Below are positions 1-7,910 of a stretch of 64,000 bases of DNA, one piece after another. The notes below the pieces were generated by a model. The model saw nothing but the letters and a program-made list of their open reading frames with translations. It had not been told where the DNA came from and made no database searches. Both the position numbers and the translations under genes were made by a program. Source of the stretch: JBGPOS01 sp041488155 (GTDB lineage: Bacteria; Chloroflexota; Dehalococcoidia; Tepidiformales; Tepidiformaceae); assembly GCA_041488155.1 (NCBI GenBank), contig JBGPOS010000002.1:34612-98611 (forward strand), in the 5' to 3' direction. Position 1 is the first letter of the stretch. Every line of letters begins with the position of its first letter.

Positions 1-171
1 TACCGGAACCCCGCCTTCACGGGCGACTCGACCTACCAGATGGGCGAAGTCACAGAGAAGTTCGTCGATCACAACGGCAAGTCGATGGTTCAGGTCCGCC
101 ACGTGATGACGAACCAGCACGGCACGACCATGGCCCGCGGTATCGCCGAGATCGAGTTGCCGGCGGACTAG
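1..171 (+). CDS. MaoC-like hot-dog dehydratase, C-terminal fragment
   Basis: Open from the first base of the window and ending at TAG 169-171; only the last 56 residues are present. The fragment has the strand pattern of a hot-dog fold: a YRNPAFTGDSTYQMGEV stretch, then a VQVRHVMTNQ strand and a final MARGIAEIELP strand. This matches the end of MaoC/FAS1-type acyl dehydratase domains, where a conserved GD precedes the strand and an ARG-x-A strand closes the sheet. The catalytic part lies outside the window, so the substrate cannot be judged. A hydratase would fit the acyl-CoA enzymes that follow. Family assignment is moderately sure. Confidence 0.6.
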   Translation, partial: YRNPAFTGDSTYQMGEVTEKFVDHNGKSMVQVRHVMTNQHGTTMARGIAEIELPAD

Positions 172-234
172 ACGTGGCGGTGCGGCCGGGAAGCGCAGGC
201 TACCCGGCCAGGCCGCTGGTCCGTGGAGGCGAGT

Positions 235-1020
235 TCAGGAGCGGAGGAAGCCTTCGATGACTTGCCCGAAGGCTTCTGGCTGCTCGTACATCGGCAGGTG
301 ACCCGCTTCCGGGATGACCGCGAGCTTCGCCCCGCCGATGCGTGCCGCGAAGGCCTCGCCGTAGGCCTTTCCGATGAGCTTGTCCGATTCGCCGACGATC
401 ACCTGAGTTGGAGCCTTGATCAACCCGAGGCGCTTGGCGAGTCCGCGGTCCGGGATCGGCCAGAGGAACTTGCCCGCCGTCGAGAGGTTGCCGGCCCGGT
501 TGACGATTGCCGCCGTGCCGCTCTTCCCGTTCGCCTGAGCCGAAAGAGCCTGCTGGGCGACGTTCGACTCCGAGTCGTGCCAGGTGGCGCGTTGAAGCTG
601 GGGTGGGCTCATGATGAACAGGTCCGGGATCTGGGCGTCTTCGAGCCAGAGGCCGAAGGGCGAGACGAGCACGAGCCGCTTCACCACCTGCGGACAGATA
701 GCCGCGAGTTCGGCTGCGAACATCCCGCCGAGCGAGTGCCCCATGAGATCGACCCGGTCGAGCCCCAGGGCCTCTATGAACTGGCGGTAGTAGAGGGTCA
801 TGTCGAGGATGTCGTCGATGTGCTCGATGCCGGTGGAGTCGCCGAAGCCGGGGTGCTCGGGGGCGATGACGCGACGGCCCTTCGCCAGCTCTTCGAGGAA
901 GGGTGCTTCGCCGGGGTGGCCGTCGTAGCCGTGCAGGAAGAGAAGCGGGTCGCCTCGCCCACCGTCCCACAGCCTCACGCGGAAGTTGCCGCCTGCAACG
1001 GCAAGGTCGCTCATCACCAT
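235..1020 (-). CDS. alpha/beta hydrolase
   Basis: A 261-residue cytoplasmic hydrolase of the alpha/beta fold. Visible are the oxyanion-hole stretch LLFLHGYDG, the nucleophile elbow GHSLGG, an acid in the VGESDKL strand and the late histidine in PEAGHLP, in the usual order. Length is normal for the family. The start at 1020 is chosen for an AGAGG-like site six bases upstream; an ATG two codons later is possible. It points away from the SDR at 1208, so the 187-base gap may hold divergent promoters. Ester or C-C bond hydrolysis is likely but the substrate is unknown. No signal peptide is seen. Confidence 0.85.
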   Translation of the reverse strand: MVMSDLAVAGGNFRVRLWDGGRGDPLLFLHGYDGHPGEAPFLEELAKGRRVIAPEHPGFGDSTGIEHIDDILDMTLYYRQFIEALGLDRVDLMGHSLGGMFAAELAAICPQVVKRLVLVSPFGLWLEDAQIPDLFIMSPPQLQRATWHDSESNVAQQALSAQANGKSGTAAIVNRAGNLSTAGKFLWPIPDRGLAKRLGLIKAPTQVIVGESDKLIGKAYGEAFAARIGGAKLAVIPEAGHLPMYEQPEAFGQVIEGFLRS

Positions 1021-1111
1021 CGTTTGCCTCTTCGGTTCGGGAGAGCGCGCGGAGGGCGCGACTCGCAAAATCAAGCCTCGAACGGCCCAAATGATTGCGG
1101 ATTCCAAAGAC

Positions 1112-1142
1112 TTGTACAACCCCCGTTTGGTTCTCATATAAT
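1112..1142 (+). promoter_or_regulatory. candidate sigma-70 promoter for the SDR block
   Basis: A perfect TATAAT at 1137-1142 is preceded by TTGTAC at 1112-1117 with a 19-base spacer, slightly long. It lies 65 bases before the SDR start at 1208, in an AT-richer part of the divergent gap. TTGTACAA is also an 8-base palindrome. Promoter function is inferred from position and match only. Confidence 0.4.
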
Positions 1143-1207
1143 TCGCCGCGCGGCGGGGGCATCGGGATACTTCGCCCAGCAGCAGGTGGAGCTGAGGGAG
1201 GGGTCGT

Positions 1208-1969
1208 ATGGCAGAAGCAAGGCTCGCGGGGAAGGTTGCGATCGTCACCGGGGCTGCCTCGGGCATAGGCCACGCGGTCGCGCTGCGGCTTGCCGCCGAC
1301 GGTGCGAAGGTCGTCGCCGTCGACGTCAATGCCGAAGGGCTGAAGACAACCGCACGGGGGATCAGAGCCGCAACGGGAACTGTCCGGACCGTCAGGGCAG
1401 ATCTGTCCCGCCAGACCCAGTGCCGGAGGGTGGTGGACGCCGCGGTGAAGAACTTCGGTGGCGTGAACATCCTCGCGAACATGCACGGCATCTCCGATTT
1501 CACCGACACGAAGATCCTGACCGTCTCGGAAGAAGTCTTTCAGCGGACGTGGGAGGTCAACGTCAAGGCTCTCTTCCTGCTCTGTAAGGAAGTCATCCCC
1601 GAGATGCAGAAGGCGGGCGCCGGCTCGATCATCAACATGTCGTCGGGGGCGGCGCTCGGCGGGGGCGGCGGGACGGCCTACACGGCCAGCAAGGGTGGGG
1701 TCAACGCACTTACGCGGGCCATCGCCTTCCAGCACGCCGCCGAGAACATCCGCTGCAACTGCGTCTGCCCTGGTCCCATCGATACGCCGATGATGCACCG
1801 CTCGTTCGCCAAGCTCGGGATGACGAACCTGCCCATAGCGCCGGGGCGCATCCCGCGGATCGGGCGCCCGGAAGAGGTGGCTGCCCTGGTCGCCTTCCTT
1901 GCCTCCGACGACTCCGGGTTCATCACGGCTGCGACCTACACCATCGACGGCGGCGCAACAGGACACTAG
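1208..1969 (+). CDS. short-chain dehydrogenase/reductase (SDR)
   Basis: A 253-residue classical SDR, an NAD(P)-dependent oxidoreductase acting on a hydroxyl or keto group. The nucleotide-binding motif TGAASGIG is near residue 15, and catalytic Tyr158 and Lys162 sit in YTASK. The family's NAG motif reads NMHG here. The protein ends in the common TIDGGATGH tail. A GAGGGAGGG ribosome site precedes the ATG. It heads a same-strand run with a cyclase-family hydrolase and two CoA-transferases (gaps of 44 and 49 bases), suggesting one degradation operon. The exact substrate is not evident. Confidence 0.93.
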   Translation: MAEARLAGKVAIVTGAASGIGHAVALRLAADGAKVVAVDVNAEGLKTTARGIRAATGTVRTVRADLSRQTQCRRVVDAAVKNFGGVNILANMHGISDFTDTKILTVSEEVFQRTWEVNVKALFLLCKEVIPEMQKAGAGSIINMSSGAALGGGGGTAYTASKGGVNALTRAIAFQHAAENIRCNCVCPGPIDTPMMHRSFAKLGMTNLPIAPGRIPRIGRPEEVAALVAFLASDDSGFITAATYTIDGGATGH

Positions 1970-2013
1970 GATTCGCGCCGGCGCAGAGCCGGCCAATCGC
2001 AAGGGGTGACTTC

Positions 2014-3003
2014 ATGGCGACAATGCAAGAGTGGCGCGCGACGGGCGAGAAGCTTCGCAACTGGGGCCGCTGGGGCAAGGACGACCAGCTCGGGGCGCTG
2101 AACTTCATCACGGCCGCGAAGATAAAGGAGGCCGCGAGCCTCGTCCGCCAGGGCAAGGTCTTCGCCCTTGGCATCAATTTCGACGCCTACGGCCCCCAGG
2201 GAGCCCACGGCTTCCGCCGGAATCCCATCCACCTGATGAGCGTTGACGGTGGCGACCGGGAGCTCGCCGAGCATCTCAAGGGCTGGGGCGGCGCGACCGA
2301 AGCGCAGATGGTTCACCTCTGGGAAGGCGGCCCGATGCGCTTCAACGACGACTACATCATGATGCCGCTCCAGGCTGGCACCCAGTGGGACGCGCTCTCC
2401 CACGTCTACTACGACGACAAGCTGTACAACGGCTACCCGGCGGCGGCCGTGAGCAGCTTCGGCGCTTCGAAGAACAGCATCGACCAGGTCGATGCGAAGG
2501 GAATCGTCAGCCGCGGCGTGCTCCTCGACGTCGCCCACCACCGGGGCGTCCCCCATCTCCCGCCCAACACGCCGATCTCGCCCGAAGAGCTCGACGAGGT
2601 CGCGAAGGCCGAGAAGGTGACCGTTGGCTCCGGCGACATCGTCCTCGTGCGCACCGGCTGGTGGGCCACCTTCCTCGAGAGCAGGGACGGAGAGGGCTGG
2701 ACGGCGGGTTCACCAGGTGTGAGCTGGCGCTGCGCTGAGTGGCTGCACAGCCATAGCTGCGCCGCCATCGCCTGCGACAACATCGCGGTCGAGGTTTCCG
2801 GCGCTGAGGTCGATGGGGTGCTTCTCCCCTTCCACCTGCTCTGCATCCGGGACATGGGCCTGATGCTCGGGGAGATGTGGGACCTCGAGGCCCTCAGCCG
2901 GGACTGCGCCGCAGACGGCGTTTACGAGTTCCAACTGGCGGCCCCGCCGCTGCGCGTGACGGGCGCGGTCGGCTCGCCGATCAACCCGCTTGCCCTCAAG
3001 TAG
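2014..3003 (+). CDS. cyclase-family (kynurenine formamidase-like) metal hydrolase
   Basis: A 329-residue protein of the cyclase family (Pfam PF04199), metal-dependent hydrolases that open amides or lactones. The characteristic metal-site stretch is present as AGTQWDALSHVYY near residue 125, in place of the shorter HxGTHxDAPxH form. This longer variant is typical of roughly 300-residue members from soil bacteria. An AAGGGGTGA site precedes the ATG. Position between an SDR and two CoA-transferases suggests ring opening or amide hydrolysis before CoA activation (inference). Confidence 0.85.
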   Translation: MATMQEWRATGEKLRNWGRWGKDDQLGALNFITAAKIKEAASLVRQGKVFALGINFDAYGPQGAHGFRRNPIHLMSVDGGDRELAEHLKGWGGATEAQMVHLWEGGPMRFNDDYIMMPLQAGTQWDALSHVYYDDKLYNGYPAAAVSSFGASKNSIDQVDAKGIVSRGVLLDVAHHRGVPHLPPNTPISPEELDEVAKAEKVTVGSGDIVLVRTGWWATFLESRDGEGWTAGSPGVSWRCAEWLHSHSCAAIACDNIAVEVSGAEVDGVLLPFHLLCIRDMGLMLGEMWDLEALSRDCAADGVYEFQLAAPPLRVTGAVGSPINPLALK

Positions 3004-3052
3004 CCCAGCGCGCCCCATCCGCCGCACAATGCAAGGCGGGGACAGATGACCT

Positions 3053-4234
3053 ATGGCCACTGACCAGGCGCTCGCAGGGCTCCGTGTCGTCGAATGCGGC
3101 GGGATGGTCTCGGCTGCCTACGCGGCGAAGCTGATGGCCGACCTCGGCGCTGAGGTGGTCAAGGTCGAGCCCGGTTCCGGCGACGCTTCGCGCCGTCGAG
3201 GGCCGTTCCCCCGCGGCCACGACGACGACCCGGAGGCGAGCGGACTCTTCCTCTACCTCAACGCGAACAAGAAGGGCGTAACCCTCGACCCGGGTCGTGC
3301 GCAGGATCGCGAGACGCTCCTCGAACTGCTCGCCGACGCCGACGTGTTCATCCATAACCTCAGCATCGACGAAGCGACGGGCGCCGGGATCGACTACGCG
3401 TCTATCCACGAGCGTCTTCCGTCCCTCGTCTACACCTGGGTCACGCCGTTCGGGCTGAGCGGCCCGCACGCCCGCTGGCAGGCCGAGAACATCAGCGTTG
3501 CGGCGGCCGGAGGGTGGGCCTCAGTCACACCAGGCAACAGCCTCCTGGCCGACGAGCCGCCGCTGGTCGCGTTCGGCCGCCAGGCTGATTTCCAGGCGGC
3601 AGCCCACGCCGCCGTGGTGACGATGGGAGCGCTCTTCGCCCGCAAACGCACCGGCCGCGGGCAGCTGGTCGAGGTGTCCGCGCAGGAATGCATCGCGGCA
3701 GCGCTCGAACTCGCCCTCGTCAACTTCACCTACACGGGCGCGGTCGCCAGCCGCCTCGGCATCCGCACTTCGGCGCCCATGGAGATCATGGAGTGCAAGG
3801 ACGGCCTCATCTTTGTGATGACGGCCGACCCGCACCAGTGGGACGCCTTCGTGCACATGATGGGCGACCCCGAGTGGGCTTCCTGGGAGATTTTCGACGA
3901 CCGTTTCAAGCGGGGCGAAAACCGCGACGCACTGCGCCCCCTCATCGAGGACTGGCTGATGGCGCACACGGTGCAGGAGGTCTTCGACATGGCCGGCGAA
4001 GCGCGACTCCCCTTCGCGCCGGTGTCCGACGTCGGCGACCTTGTGAATTCGCCCCACCTCAAGGCTCGGGGGTTCTTCGTGCGGGCCCGCCACCCGGTCG
4101 CAGGCGGGGTGACGATGCCGGGAGCGCCGTACGTTCTTTCGGAGACGCCGTGGTCGTTGCGCTCCCCGGCGCCCCTCCTCGGCCAACATAACGACGAAGT
4201 CCTGGGGCGCTTTCGAAAGAAGGTCGGGGTATGA
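3053..4234 (+). CDS. CaiB/BaiF (family III) CoA-transferase
   Basis: A 393-residue family III CoA-transferase, which moves CoA between carboxylic acids through an aspartyl-CoA intermediate. The N terminus LAGLRVVECGGMVSAAY followed by LADLGAEVVKVEPGSGD is diagnostic. Asp179 in GRQADFQA is the best candidate for the catalytic aspartate, although the surrounding motif is less standard than in the partner gene. TGA overlaps the ATG of the next CoA-transferase (ATGA), a sign of translational coupling. Two tandem, sequence-divergent CaiB proteins may act separately or as a heteromer; substrate unknown. Confidence 0.93.
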   Translation: MATDQALAGLRVVECGGMVSAAYAAKLMADLGAEVVKVEPGSGDASRRRGPFPRGHDDDPEASGLFLYLNANKKGVTLDPGRAQDRETLLELLADADVFIHNLSIDEATGAGIDYASIHERLPSLVYTWVTPFGLSGPHARWQAENISVAAAGGWASVTPGNSLLADEPPLVAFGRQADFQAAAHAAVVTMGALFARKRTGRGQLVEVSAQECIAAALELALVNFTYTGAVASRLGIRTSAPMEIMECKDGLIFVMTADPHQWDAFVHMMGDPEWASWEIFDDRFKRGENRDALRPLIEDWLMAHTVQEVFDMAGEARLPFAPVSDVGDLVNSPHLKARGFFVRARHPVAGGVTMPGAPYVLSETPWSLRSPAPLLGQHNDEVLGRFRKKVGV

Positions 4235-5454
4235 GCCTGCAGCTGGCGCGCGTCCTGCCCCTCGAGGGAATCCGGGTCATCGACATGAGCTGGATGTGGG
4301 CGGGGCCCTACTGCTCCCTGCAGCTGGCGCACCTCGGGGCAGAGGTGATCCGCATCGAGACGAACCAGCGGCCGTGCATGAACCGCCGCGTCCCGCCTTA
4401 CCCGGACGGCGTCCCGGGCCTCAATCGCGGCGGGAGCTTCAACCAGTGGAACCAGGGAAAAGGAAGCGTCCTGCTCGACATGAAGAAGCCCGAGGCCGTG
4501 GGGCTGGCGCGTGAGCTGATCGCGAAGTCGGACGTCTTCATCGAGAACTACGCGGCCGGAGTGATCGACCGGCTGGGTCTTGGCTACGACGTGCTCTCCG
4601 GGCTGAACCCGCGGCTCGTGATGGTCTCATTGAGCGGCTACGGCCTGACGGGGCCCTACCGCCACCGGGTGGCCTTCGGAACCCCGCTGACGATGATCAG
4701 CGGCCTGGGTTCGCTCAGCGGATACATCGGCCGCGGCCCGAGCGAGGTCGGCATCTCATATGGCGACCCGAATGGGGGTCTGCATGGCGCCTTCGCCCTT
4801 CTCGCGGCGCTCTGGAAGCGCGAGGAGACCGGCCGCGGCCAGTACATCGACGTCTCCCAGTGGGAGTCGCTGGTCGCGATCCTGCCCGAGGGCGTTCTGC
4901 CCTACACCATGCGTGGCGAACAGCCGGAGCGCATGGGAAATCGCGACTTTTTCATGGCCCCACACGGCATCTACCGAGCCCTGGGCGACGACCGCTGGAT
5001 CTCGATAGCAGTCCGCGACGACAGGGAGTGGCAGCGCTTCGCGCGGATCATCGGCGGTGGGCTCGCCGAGGACGGGCGATTCACCAAACAGGCTGACCGC
5101 AAAGCCAATGAGGACGCCGTGGAAGGCATTGTCGAGGGTTGGACGTCGCAACGCGACGAATGGCTGGTGGCGGAACAGCTGCAAGCGGCAGGGATCGCGG
5201 CTGTGCCCGTCATGGACATGCGCGACGTCGCAGAGGACCAGCACATGAACGAACGGGGGTTCTTCGTGAGGCTCGAACACCCGGAGGTCGGCCGCCAGAA
5301 GCACGCCGGCATCCCGTGGAAGCTGTCCGAAACGACCCTGACCGTGCGGCGCGCCGCGCCGTGCATGGGCGAAGACAACGAATACGTGATCAAGGAGCTG
5401 CTGGGGCGTTCCGAAGAGGAGTACCAGCGGCTCCTTGACGAGCAAGTGCTGTAA
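4231..5454 (+). CDS. CaiB/BaiF (family III) CoA-transferase
   Basis: A 407-residue family III CoA-transferase. Visible are the N-terminal LEGIRVIDMSWMWAGPY and LAHLGAEVIRIE segments, the NYAAGVIDRLGLGYD stretch, and SYGDPNGGLHG with Asp179 as the likely acyl-accepting residue. The start codon lies inside the stop of the upstream CaiB gene, so the two are probably made together. Downstream, a small NTF2-like gene follows after 40 bases. The pair probably activates the acid produced by the upstream hydrolase and SDR (inference). Confidence 0.95.
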   Translation: MSLQLARVLPLEGIRVIDMSWMWAGPYCSLQLAHLGAEVIRIETNQRPCMNRRVPPYPDGVPGLNRGGSFNQWNQGKGSVLLDMKKPEAVGLARELIAKSDVFIENYAAGVIDRLGLGYDVLSGLNPRLVMVSLSGYGLTGPYRHRVAFGTPLTMISGLGSLSGYIGRGPSEVGISYGDPNGGLHGAFALLAALWKREETGRGQYIDVSQWESLVAILPEGVLPYTMRGEQPERMGNRDFFMAPHGIYRALGDDRWISIAVRDDREWQRFARIIGGGLAEDGRFTKQADRKANEDAVEGIVEGWTSQRDEWLVAEQLQAAGIAAVPVMDMRDVAEDQHMNERGFFVRLEHPEVGRQKHAGIPWKLSETTLTVRRAAPCMGEDNEYVIKELLGRSEEEYQRLLDEQVL

Positions 5455-5494
5455 TAGGTCCGGCGGCTCGGGCTCAAGAGAAGGAGGCGACGAT

Positions 5495-5878
5495 TTGAGC
5501 AACGCAGATGTCATCCGCGGGTTCGTGGCGGCGATGAACCGCCACGACATCGACGCGCTGGCCGCCTGCTACGCGCCGGAGGCCCGCATCTGCTACCCGG
5601 GTCGGCCCGAGCAGAGCCCGCCGGACTACGCCGAGGGCGAGCGGAACATGCTCGCGGCGGTGCCCGACTACCACATCGAGGCGACGTCGCTGCTGGAAGC
5701 CGACGGCGGGCACGTGTTGCTCGAGCTTCGCATGGAAGGGACGCAACGCCCCGACCTCGGCGGCAAGCACTTCACGATCACAGGCGCCTACGTATTCCGG
5801 CTCGAAGAGGGCCGCATCGTCGAAGAGCGCGCCTACCCGGATTCGGCGGGGCTGCGGCGACAGCTCGCCCGCGGCTAA
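5495..5878 (+). CDS. NTF2-like (SnoaL-type) small protein
   Basis: A 127-residue protein of the NTF2-like cone fold. It starts with the usual helix SNADVIRGFVAAMNRHDIDALAACYAPEA and ends with a GAYVFRLEEGRIVEE strand. Members act as small isomerases, cyclases or hydratases, or as ligand-binding proteins. The start is a TTG at 5495 placed seven bases after AAGGAGG; an earlier in-frame start at 5435 overlaps the CoA-transferase and lacks such a site. It closes the + strand block and overlaps by four bases the end of the convergent gene at 5875. Confidence 0.75.
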   Translation: MSNADVIRGFVAAMNRHDIDALAACYAPEARICYPGRPEQSPPDYAEGERNMLAAVPDYHIEATSLLEADGGHVLLELRMEGTQRPDLGGKHFTITGAYVFRLEEGRIVEERAYPDSAGLRRQLARG

Positions 5879-6216
5879 GCGGGCTTCGCGGTCACCCGCT
5901 CCGCGACGGGCGTGTACATCCAGGCCACCGTTTTGCCCATGTCGAGCGTCGGGCTGATGACCATCTCACCGGCCCCGGAGCTCAGGGCGCTGGCCGTCGC
6001 GGCGAGGTCGTCGGTCTCGACTTCGTACAGCGCCAGGTAGCCGTAGGGGGTCGCGGCGGGCCCCATCTGGGCGTCAGCGATTCGAAAGCGCTGGGCGGCC
6101 GCGAAGCCCTTCACCTTGAGCACGTCGGGGATGTGGACCCCGTTGTACCAGCGGTTGAACTCCTCGTCGGCGCCGTCGGTCGCGTTGCTGAGGACTACCA
6201 GGACGTGCTTGGCCAT
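5875..6216 (-). CDS. dimeric alpha/beta-barrel protein (EthD-like)
   Basis: A 113-residue protein with the ferredoxin-like pattern of dimeric alpha/beta-barrel proteins: a KHVLVVLSNA strand, then DEEFNRWYNGVHIPDVLKVKGF and RFRIAD. The FNRWYxxxHxPDVL signature is shared by EthD-type and related small accessory proteins that often sit next to oxidoreductases. It is the last gene of the - strand block, 21 bases after the amidohydrolase. No catalytic residues can be assigned. A GGAGGCACCC site precedes the ATG. Confidence 0.7.
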   Translation of the reverse strand: MAKHVLVVLSNATDGADEEFNRWYNGVHIPDVLKVKGFAAAQRFRIADAQMGPAATPYGYLALYEVETDDLAATASALSSGAGEMVISPTLDMGKTVAWMYTPVAERVTAKPA

Positions 6217-6237
6217 TGTGGGTGCCTCCTACTACTA

Positions 6238-7116
6238 TCAGTCGAATTTGAAAACTTGGAGTGCGTTCTCGCGCATGTACTTGCGCAGGACGCCGTCGCG
6301 AAGCGGTAGTTCGTGCGCTTCCTTCACGCAACGGTCGAACGTCTGGATGGGGTAGTCGGCGGACCACATCACCTTGTGCTGTCCGCGCGTGTTCATCAGG
6401 TGGATGATCTCGGCCGGGACGTGCTTGGGCGCCCAGCCCGAGGTCATCAGGTAGTAATTGGCGTGCTTCTGGAGCAGCGCGACCTCTTCGAGGTGCCAGG
6501 GGTGGCCGACGTGGGTGCTCACGATCTTGACTTCGGGCAGGCTGACCAGGACGTCGTCAAGGTCCATCGGCCGCTGAAACTTGGCGAAACGAAGGGGGCC
6601 CGGCACCCCGACGTTCACGGTGATCGGCACGTCGAGTTCGATCGCCTTGGTGTAGATGGGATAGCAGAGCGGGTGGTTGGGGGGGATGTTCGTGAGCGCC
6701 CCGAACAGGCGCCCGGCGCGGAAGTCGTACTCCTTCACGGCCATTTCGAGCATGCGGACCGCGTTCATGCCCTGGGTCGGGTCGAGCATGCAGGCGCCGT
6801 AGAAGCGGCCGGGGAACTGCTTGCAGACCGTCGCGACCTGCTCGCAGAGCCCCCGGAACTTCTCCATCGAAAGGTCGTCGTAGCCACCGATGTAGGGGTT
6901 CACCGGCACGCCGCCGATGCCGATGGTGAGCAGGCCCTTCTGGATGCCGGCGGCGTCCATCTTGGCGAACATCTGGGCGGGCGTGACCCCGCCGAGCACG
7001 TCGGGCGAGCTCTTGGCGAACCAGCGCATGATGTTCGGGTCCATCTCGGTGCGGCGTTCCGCCGATGGGAAGTTCACCCAAACATCGATGTATTCACCGG
7101 GCGAGATTTCGGCCAT
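6238..7116 (-). CDS. amidohydrolase-2 family protein without the HxH motif
   Basis: A 292-residue TIM-barrel protein of the amidohydrolase-related family (Pfam PF04909), whose members hydrolyse or decarboxylate aromatic and ring-fission acids. The late metal-site elements are present: STHVGHPW near residue 210 and the C-terminal WSADYPI aspartate. However, the N-terminal strand reads IDVWVNF, where most members have D-x-HxH. So either metal binding differs or this is a subgroup. The start at 7116 follows GAGGAGGAAGAC; a longer form starting at 7158 would overlap the SDR. The block context is acyl-CoA breakdown. Confidence 0.8.
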   Translation of the reverse strand: MAEISPGEYIDVWVNFPSAERRTEMDPNIMRWFAKSSPDVLGGVTPAQMFAKMDAAGIQKGLLTIGIGGVPVNPYIGGYDDLSMEKFRGLCEQVATVCKQFPGRFYGACMLDPTQGMNAVRMLEMAVKEYDFRAGRLFGALTNIPPNHPLCYPIYTKAIELDVPITVNVGVPGPLRFAKFQRPMDLDDVLVSLPEVKIVSTHVGHPWHLEEVALLQKHANYYLMTSGWAPKHVPAEIIHLMNTRGQHKVMWSADYPIQTFDRCVKEAHELPLRDGVLRKYMRENALQVFKFD

Positions 7117-7157
7117 GTCTTCCTCCTCAGGTTGGTTGGTTTCAGGGAAGCCGGGCA

Positions 7158-7910
7158 TCAGTAGCCGCTGGCGCCGCCGTCTATCGTGTAGATGGAACCG
7201 CTGATGTACTCGGCTTCGTCGGATGCGAGGAAGGCGGCGAGCGCGGCCACTTCATTCGCCTCGCCTACGGGCTTCACGACCCCCGGCCGGGGCGCGACGA
7301 TGCCTTCGCCGAGCTTCTTCTTCGAGATTTCGAGCATGGGCGTCTGGACCGCGCCCGGGGCGATCGTGACGCAACGGACGCCGTCGCCGGCGTGCTGACG
7401 GGCGATTCCGCGGGTGAGCGCGTTGACACCGGCCTTGGCCGAAGCGTAGGCGGTGCCTCCTCCAAACCCGGCCTGCGATGAAATGTTGATGACGACCCCT
7501 TTGCCCTGCGCGGCCATCACCGGGACGGTGTACTTGCACATCAGGAACGGGCCCCGCAGGTTCACGGCGATGACCGCGTCCCACGTCTCTTCGGGGATGT
7601 CTACGATCCGCGTGTCAGTGAGCATGCTTATCCCGGCGGCGTTAACGAGGATGTCGATGCGGCCCGCGGCCTGCCGAATTGCCCCGATCGTAGCCCGCAC
7701 GGCCGCGGCGTCGCTGATGTCGAGGGTTCTCGCCTCGGCCTTCGCTCCGGTGGCGGCCAACTCCCGCGCGACGGCCGAGGCGGCCTCGGCGTTGCGGTCG
7801 AGCAAGAAGACGTGGGCCCCTTCCGCGGCGAAACGGCGGGCGATCGCGGCGCCGATGCCAGAACCGCTGCCGGTGACGAGACTGATGCGACCGGCGAGTC
7901 GACGCTCCAT
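7158..7910 (-). CDS. short-chain dehydrogenase/reductase (SDR)
   Basis: A 250-residue classical SDR with TGSGSGIG near residue 14, NAAG, catalytic Tyr155 and Lys159 in YASAK, and a TIDGGASGY tail. The ATG at 7910 overlaps the TGA of the acyl-CoA dehydrogenase (TGATG), so translation is probably coupled. It resembles the SDR at 1208 in its final residues, suggesting related roles in the two flanking blocks. Likely oxidises a hydroxyacyl intermediate; substrate not shown by sequence. Confidence 0.93.
   Translation of the reverse strand: MERRLAGRISLVTGSGSGIGAAIARRFAAEGAHVFLLDRNAEAASAVARELAATGAKAEARTLDISDAAAVRATIGAIRQAAGRIDILVNAAGISMLTDTRIVDIPEETWDAVIAVNLRGPFLMCKYTVPVMAAQGKGVVINISSQAGFGGGTAYASAKAGVNALTRGIARQHAGDGVRCVTIAPGAVQTPMLEISKKKLGEGIVAPRPGVVKPVGEANEVAALAAFLASDEAEYISGSIYTIDGGASGY

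Noticed and set aside
200..2002. Long - strand reading frame of 600 codons, and similar ones such as 29626-31512 and 31628-33484
   Set aside because: They run antisense or out of frame to clear genes, are rich in Arg/Pro/His as high-GC shadow frames are, and show no family motif except where they share a frame with a real gene.
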